Shown here: in pieces, positions 59,612 to 64,000 of the stretch | Layout: every line of letters starts with the position of its first letter | How positions within the stretch are numbered: position 1 is the stretch's first letter | Origin: Maricaulis sp034670125 | Lineage (GTDB): Bacteria > Pseudomonadota > Alphaproteobacteria > Caulobacterales > Maricaulaceae | NCBI RefSeq assembly: GCF_034670125.1 | Contig: NZ_JAXMOC010000002.1 | Span: 310,001-374,000 of the forward strand | Direction: 5' to 3' | Length of the DNA: 64,000 nucleotides | The notes under the pieces: model-generated | The model's database searches: none | What the model saw: the letters and a program-made list of their open reading frames with translations, nothing else | What the model was told of the DNA's origin: nothing | Position numbers and translations under genes: made by a program

Positions 59612-61771
59612 TTAAAGACCCCCTTGCCCGATCATGACCCAGAGCGTGAAGCCCAGGACGCCGATCAGCATGACGAATGCGTAGTGGTAGAGGAAACCGG
59701 ACTGACCCTTGGCCAAGCGGCGCGCCGCGGCCAGCGTGGTGCCGGCCACACCATTGGGACCCAGCCCGTCGATCAGCTTCACATCGCCGATCTTCCAGAA
59801 CAGGTCACCCAGCGCCTTGGCGCCGCGGACGAAGACGAAATGGTAGATCTCGTCGACATACCACTTGTTGTAGAGGAAGGAATGCATCGGACCGCCACGC
59901 GCCGCAATGCGCGCGCCCATGCCTTCATTGATCAGGTAGAACCAGATCGCGAGTCCAAAACCGATCAGCGTGGCAAAGAACGGCGACAGCAACACCCAGG
60001 TCGGCGGATGATGTCCGCCACCATGATCGCCCTCACCGGCTTCGCCATGCGCCTCGGTCGCCCCGTAAGCCGCGGCCGCACCGTGATTGTCGTCTGCTGT
60101 CGCATGTGAGTCGTCTGCAGCGTGGGTGTCCGCCACGGCATGCGCGTCACCATGATCGCCAGCGTCAGCGTAACCGGCAGCTTCGCCATGATCGCCCGCA
60201 ACAGCCGGCCCATGTGAAGCGGCGGGAACCGCGTCATGCCAGAAGTGACCGGCATTCTCGCCGATGAAGTCCTTCTTGAAGATGCCGCCAGCGAATATCG
60301 CGCCGACTGCCAGCACGACCAACGGCATCGCCATCGCGAATTTCGGATCGTGGGCATGCTCGTACACGTCCTTGGGACCGCGGAACTTTCCGTGGAAGGT
60401 CATGAAGATCAGGCGCCAGGAATAGAAGCTGGTCAGCAGCGCTGCGACACAACCGATCCAGAACGCCGGAATACCGAAGAAGACCCCCTCGCGGCCGGCC
60501 ATGAAGGCCCCCTCGATGATGGCGTCCTTGGAGAAGAAGCCAGCAAAGCCCAGATCCCACGGCAGCAGGCCCAGAACGCCGAAGGAGAAGCCGACACCGG
60601 TCAAAGCCACTGTACCGATGAGCATCATCAGCCAGGTCATCGGCATCATCTTGTACAGGCCGCCCATCTTGCGCATGTCCTGCTCGTCATGGACGCCGTG
60701 GATCACCGCGCCGGAACCGAGGAACAAGAGCGCCTTGAAGAAGGCGTGCGTGAACAGGTGGAACATGGCGGCGCCGTAAAGGCCCAGACCCGCGGCAAAG
60801 AACATGTAGCCGAGCTGAGAACAGGTCGAATAGGCGACCACGCGCTTGATATCGTTTTGGGCCACCCCGACCGTCGCTGCAAACAGCGCTGTGGTGGCAC
60901 CGATCACGGTGACAAAAGCGGACGCCGCCTCGGCATCCTGGAAGATCGGGAAAGCCCGGCAGACCAGGAAGACGCCGGCGGTGACCATGGTGGCGGCGTG
61001 GATCAGGGCGGAGACCGGCGTCGGGCCTTCCATCGCGTCGGGCAGCCAGACATGCAGGAAAAACTGGGCTGATTTGCCCATCGCGCCAATGAACAGCAGG
61101 AAGGCGATCAGCTCGATGGCATTGAACTCCATTCCGGCAAAGGCCAGCACGGTGTCGACATGATCCGGGACCGCCGCAAAGACATCGTCAAAGCGTACGG
61201 AGCCGAAGACGTGGAAGATCGCCATGATGCCCAGCGCAAAGCCGAAATCGCCAACCCGGTTGGTCACGAAGGCCTTGATGGCCGCATCATTGGCCGACCG
61301 CTTCTTGTACCAGAAGCCGATCAGCAGATAGGAGGCCAGCCCCACGCCTTCCCAACCGAAGAAGAGCTGGAGGAAATTGTCGGCGGTCACCAGCGACAGC
61401 ATCGCGAAGGTGAAGAGAGACAGGTAGGAGAAGAAGCGCGCCCGGTGCGGGTCGTGCTCCATATAGCCCCAAGAATAGATGTGCACGAGCGAGGAGACCG
61501 AAGTCACCACCACCAGCATCACCGCTGACAGGCTGTCCAGCTTGATCGCCCAGGAAACGTCGAACGCGCCGACGCTCATCCAGGTCGCCAGATGGATGGT
61601 CTGGGCATTGCCGCCATAGGTGACGTCGAAGAAGACGATCACCGACAGCACGAAGGACAGCACCACGAAGAAGGTGGTGACAATCTGCGCCGCGCGGTGG
61701 CCGACATGATTGCCGAGAAGACCGGCAAAGGCCGAAGCGATCAGCGGCCCGAAGACGATAATGGGTGCCAT
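59612..61771 (-). CDS. nuoL: NADH-quinone oxidoreductase subunit L
   Basis: Largest antiporter-like subunit of complex I, 719 residues, with the C-terminal lateral helix region. Motifs: YMEHDPHRARFFSYLSLFTFAMLSLVTADNFLQLFFGWEGVGLASYLLIGFWY, GKSAQFFLHVWLPDAMEGPTPVSALIHAATMVTAGVFLVCR and AYSTCSQLGYMF. Residues about 519-588 form an unusual insert rich in His, Asp, Ala and Gly (11 His), placed between the 15th helix and the lateral helix. It makes this protein longer than most NuoL. Confidence 0.96.
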   Translation of the reverse strand: MAPIIVFGPLIASAFAGLLGNHVGHRAAQIVTTFFVVLSFVLSVIVFFDVTYGGNAQTIHLATWMSVGAFDVSWAIKLDSLSAVMLVVVTSVSSLVHIYSWGYMEHDPHRARFFSYLSLFTFAMLSLVTADNFLQLFFGWEGVGLASYLLIGFWYKKRSANDAAIKAFVTNRVGDFGFALGIMAIFHVFGSVRFDDVFAAVPDHVDTVLAFAGMEFNAIELIAFLLFIGAMGKSAQFFLHVWLPDAMEGPTPVSALIHAATMVTAGVFLVCRAFPIFQDAEAASAFVTVIGATTALFAATVGVAQNDIKRVVAYSTCSQLGYMFFAAGLGLYGAAMFHLFTHAFFKALLFLGSGAVIHGVHDEQDMRKMGGLYKMMPMTWLMMLIGTVALTGVGFSFGVLGLLPWDLGFAGFFSKDAIIEGAFMAGREGVFFGIPAFWIGCVAALLTSFYSWRLIFMTFHGKFRGPKDVYEHAHDPKFAMAMPLVVLAVGAIFAGGIFKKDFIGENAGHFWHDAVPAASHGPAVAGDHGEAAGYADAGDHGDAHAVADTHAADDSHATADDNHGAAAAYGATEAHGEAGEGDHGGGHHPPTWVLLSPFFATLIGFGLAIWFYLINEGMGARIAARGGPMHSFLYNKWYVDEIYHFVFVRGAKALGDLFWKIGDVKLIDGLGPNGVAGTTLAAARRLAKGQSGFLYHYAFVMLIGVLGFTLWVMIGQGGL

Positions 61772-61777
61772 GATCCC

Positions 61778-62089
61778 CTAGCCCTTCATCAGGTTGACGC
61801 CCTCAACCGAGATATCACCCCGGTTGCGGAAGTAGACGACGAGAATGGCCAGACCGACCGCCGCCTCAGCGGCCGCCACGGTCAGGACGAAAAGCGCGAA
61901 CACCTGCCCGGCCAGATCGCCGAGGAAGGCCGAGAAGGCCACCAGGTTGATGTTGACGGAGAGCAGGATCAGCTCGACCGACATCAATAGGATGATGACA
62001 TTCTTGCGGTTCACGAAAATGCCGAAGACACCGATGGTGAAGAGCACACCGGCGACGGCGAGATAATGTCCCAGTCCGACGTCCATCAT
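61778..62089 (-). CDS. nuoK: NADH-quinone oxidoreductase subunit K
   Basis: 103-residue, three-helix membrane subunit of complex I. The conserved glutamates lie in NVIILLMSVELILLSVNINLVAFS and LTVAAAEAAVGLAILVVYFRNRG. ATG overlaps the nuoJ stop; nuoL starts 6 bases after its end. Confidence 0.97.
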   Translation of the reverse strand: MMDVGLGHYLAVAGVLFTIGVFGIFVNRKNVIILLMSVELILLSVNINLVAFSAFLGDLAGQVFALFVLTVAAAEAAVGLAILVVYFRNRGDISVEGVNLMKG

Positions 62090-62697
62090 TCCCCAATCCC
62101 CTGTCCCGGCTTGATATCATGCATGGAGATCGCATCCTTGCGATCCCGGCCGACCTGCGCGCTGACGCTCTGGCGGCGCACACCCGGCTTGTGGCGCAGG
62201 GTCAGCACGATGGCGCCGATCATGGCGACCAGCAGCACGAGGCCCGCAGCCTGGAAGAAATAGACATACTGGTCGTAAATCACGAGACCGAGCGCCTCGA
62301 CATTGGTCAGTCCGTCCGGGATGGCCGCATCGCGCAGCGCCATCGCCTGGTCAGAGGCCTGCCAGGTCATGCCGATCATGCCCAGCTCGACGGCCAGGAT
62401 GAGGGCGACCAGCCCGCCCAACGGCAGATAGCTCAAAAAGCCCTGCTTCAGCTCGGTGAAATCGACATCCAGCATCATCACGACGAACAGGAACAGGACC
62501 GCGACCGCGCCGACATAGACAACGATCAACAACATGGCGAGGAATTCGGCGCCGAGCAGCACGAAGAGCCCGGCCGCCGAGAAGAAGGCCAGGATCAGGA
62601 ACAAGACCGACCGCACCGGGTTGCGCGCAATGACGACCATCAAGGCCGACAAAATCGCCACTCCGGAAAAGGCCCAGAAAGCCAGGTTAGCGAGCAT
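62086..62697 (-). CDS. nuoJ: NADH-quinone oxidoreductase subunit J
   Basis: 203-residue, five-helix membrane subunit of complex I. The conserved pattern NPVRSVLFLILAFFSAAGLFVLLGAEFLAMLLIVVYVGAVAVLFLFVVMMLDV is present, including the mobile pi-bulge helix. The C-terminal tail (HKPGVRRQSVSAQVGRDRKDAISMHDIKPGQGIG) is of the alphaproteobacterial and mitochondrial type. It is coupled to nuoK. Confidence 0.96.
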   Translation of the reverse strand: MLANLAFWAFSGVAILSALMVVIARNPVRSVLFLILAFFSAAGLFVLLGAEFLAMLLIVVYVGAVAVLFLFVVMMLDVDFTELKQGFLSYLPLGGLVALILAVELGMIGMTWQASDQAMALRDAAIPDGLTNVEALGLVIYDQYVYFFQAAGLVLLVAMIGAIVLTLRHKPGVRRQSVSAQVGRDRKDAISMHDIKPGQGIGE

Positions 62698-62744
62698 GGT
62701 GCCCTCGTCCTCTCAAATGCGTCCCAAAATCGCCCCCGACCGCA

Positions 62745-63233
62745 TCAGCGGTAAGGCGCGTCGAGTTCCAGGTTCTTGGCAATTTCCCGTTCCCAGCGAT
62801 CGCCGTTCTCGAGCAATTTTGCCTTGTCGTAGAAAAGTTCTTCGCGGGTTTCGGCGGCGAATTCGAAATTCGGGCCTTCCACGATTGCATCGACCGGGCA
62901 TGCCTCCTGGCAATATCCGCAATAGATGCATTTGGTCATGTCGATGTCGTAGCGCGTGGTGCGGCGCGAGCCGTCACTGCGCGGCTCGGCCTCAATGGTG
63001 ATCGCCTGGGCCGGACAGATCGCTTCGCACAGCTTGCAGGCGATGCAGCGTTCCTCGCCATTGGCATAGCGACGCAGGGCGTGCTGACCCCGAAAACGCG
63101 GGCTGAGCGGACCCTTCTCGAACGGGTAGTTCAGCGTTGCCTTCTTGGCGAAGAAATAGCGCATGCCCAGTCCGAAAGCGGACCAGAAGTCCATCAGGAG
63201 CGCGCCGCGCAAGGCTTGTTGAATGCGTCCCAT
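62745..63233 (-). CDS. nuoI: NADH-quinone oxidoreductase subunit I
   Basis: 162-residue ferredoxin-like subunit carrying two 4Fe-4S clusters (N6a and N6b) in the arm of complex I. Cysteines at 63, 66, 69, 73 (CIACKLCEAICP) and 102, 105, 108, 112 (CIYCGYCQEACP). Preceded by the amphipathic N-terminal helix ALLMDFWSAFGLGMRYFFAKK. It follows nuoH by 3 bases. Confidence 0.97.
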   Translation of the reverse strand: MGRIQQALRGALLMDFWSAFGLGMRYFFAKKATLNYPFEKGPLSPRFRGQHALRRYANGEERCIACKLCEAICPAQAITIEAEPRSDGSRRTTRYDIDMTKCIYCGYCQEACPVDAIVEGPNFEFAAETREELFYDKAKLLENGDRWEREIAKNLELDAPYR

Positions 63234-63236
63234 GAC

Positions 63237-64000
63237 TTACCCCTGAGGTCCGTAAACGACGGCAGCGCCGACCAGAGCGACCGCAGCCAGTGAGATGGGC
63301 AGGAAGATCTTCCAGCCCAGCCGCATCAGCTGGTCGTAGCGGTAGCGAGGCACCAGGGCCTTCACCATCGCGAACATGAAGAAGAAGAAGACGATCTTGG
63401 CGGCGAACCAGAAGAAATACCAGGCGTGCGAGGCCAGGTAGGGCCAGCCGGACACGTCCAGACCGAACGGGTCATTCCAGCCGCCAAAGAACAGGATCGC
63501 CGTCATCGCGCACATCAGCACGATGTTGAGATACTCGCCGACCATGAACAGCAGGTACGGCGTCGAGGAGTATTCGACCTGATAACCGGCCACCAGTTCC
63601 GACTCGGCCTCGGGCAGGTCAAACGGCGGACGGTTGGTCTCGGCCAGGGCCGAGATGAAGAAGATCACCGCCATCGGGATCATCACCAGGAACATCGGCA
63701 TCGGCCAGGCGTGGAAGGACAGCACGTTCCAGTTCCAGAAACCGCCGCCCTGCATCTCGATGATCTCGGACAGGTTCATCGAGCCGGCAAACAAGAGCAC
63801 GGTCACGATGATGAAGCCGATCGAGACTTCATAGGACACCATCTGCGCCGCCGAGCGCAGCGCCCCGAGGAAGGGGTATTTCGAGTTCGAGGCCCAGCCA
63901 CCGATGATGATGCCATAGACACCCAGGGACGACATGGCGAACAGGTAAAGAATGCCGACATTGAGATCGGCAATCACCCAGCCCGGTGCGGCCGGAACCA
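63237..64000 (-). CDS. nuoH: NADH-quinone oxidoreductase subunit H (5' end outside window)
   Basis: Membrane subunit of complex I at the quinone site. About 254 C-terminal residues are visible; the reading frame stays open to the right edge (VPAAPGWVIADLNVG). Conserved: GIIIGGWASNSKYPFLGALRSAAQMVSYEVSIG, ALAETNRPPFDLPEAESELVAGYQVEYSS and KALVPRYRYDQLMRLGWKIFLPISL. An internal GTG at 63977 is not the start. Confidence 0.95.
   Translation of the reverse strand, partial: VPAAPGWVIADLNVGILYLFAMSSLGVYGIIIGGWASNSKYPFLGALRSAAQMVSYEVSIGFIIVTVLLFAGSMNLSEIIEMQGGGFWNWNVLSFHAWPMPMFLVMIPMAVIFFISALAETNRPPFDLPEAESELVAGYQVEYSSTPYLLFMVGEYLNIVLMCAMTAILFFGGWNDPFGLDVSGWPYLASHAWYFFWFAAKIVFFFFMFAMVKALVPRYRYDQLMRLGWKIFLPISLAAVALVGAAVVYGPQG

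Noticed and set aside
57404..60109. 901-codon plus-strand frame rich in His, Asp, Gln and Gly
   Set aside because: It is the antisense of nuoN, nuoM and part of nuoL; its odd composition follows from the reversed codons of hydrophobic residues.
1..64000. Search for CRISPR arrays, insertion sequences, prophage genes and rRNA
   Set aside because: No regularly spaced identical repeats with unique spacers, no transposase, integrase or phage structural gene, and no rRNA-like segment were seen.

Overview
The window reads as one stretch of chromosome from a free-living alphaproteobacterium with high GC content. Most likely it belongs to the Caulobacter/Maricaulis branch (Caulobacterales/Maricaulales). 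The reasons are the gene order (nuoH-N, birA, coaX, rnj, mce, proS, lolCD, dnaE, then rpsB-tsf-pyrH-frr-uppS-cdsA-dxr-rseP-bamA-skp-lpxD-fabZ-lpxA-lpxI-lpxB, then gltA, gltX, comEC, lexA and trp genes), a short ProRS without an editing domain, GTTC-N7-GTTC LexA boxes, a TTAA-N7-TTAA CtrA-type site and a cluster of GANTC (CcrM) sites. The assignment is inferred from gene content; no database search was run. Almost everything is core housekeeping, densely packed and often joined by 4- to 8-base stop/start overlaps. No prophage, insertion sequence, CRISPR array, rRNA or tRNA was seen.

Left part (1-13.7 kb), mainly minus strand: pyruvate dehydrogenase E1 (pdhA, pdhB with an N-terminal lipoyl domain, cut by the left edge) with two small genes (VOC and NTF2-like) between them; an ftsB-like divisome gene; enolase; formate-THF ligase; L32; a secreted GIN-domain protein; a PLP decarboxylase (plus strand); CTP synthase; SecG; a degenerate receiver-domain protein; triosephosphate isomerase. 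Two copies of a ~120 bp multi-hairpin repeat lie at 3658-3777 and 9535-9654.

Middle part (13.8-27.6 kb), mainly plus strand: a PpiD/SurA-type periplasmic isomerase overlapping trpE; a divergent deacetylase; trpG, trpD and trpC; the SOS repressor lexA with its own operator; a 700 bp gene-poor stretch with short tandem repeats; comEC (minus); gltX; gltA with a terminator.

Right part (27.6-64 kb), all minus strand: envelope biogenesis (lipid A, BamA, Skp, RseP, isoprenoid, CDP-DAG and undecaprenyl synthesis) fused to the translation genes rpsB-tsf-pyrH-frr; dnaE; lolCD; proS; an AbgT transporter; mce; ribonuclease J; coaX; birA; and the distal half of the complex I operon (nuoH, cut by the right edge, to nuoN).

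The most notable item is a 31-codon membrane-peptide gene at 46810-46905 between lolD and dnaE. Its promoter carries two perfect LexA boxes and has the same -35/-10 layout as the lexA promoter in this window. Position, size and regulation match SidA, the SOS-induced division inhibitor of Caulobacter, so the window probably holds both the SOS repressor and a short division-checkpoint effector.
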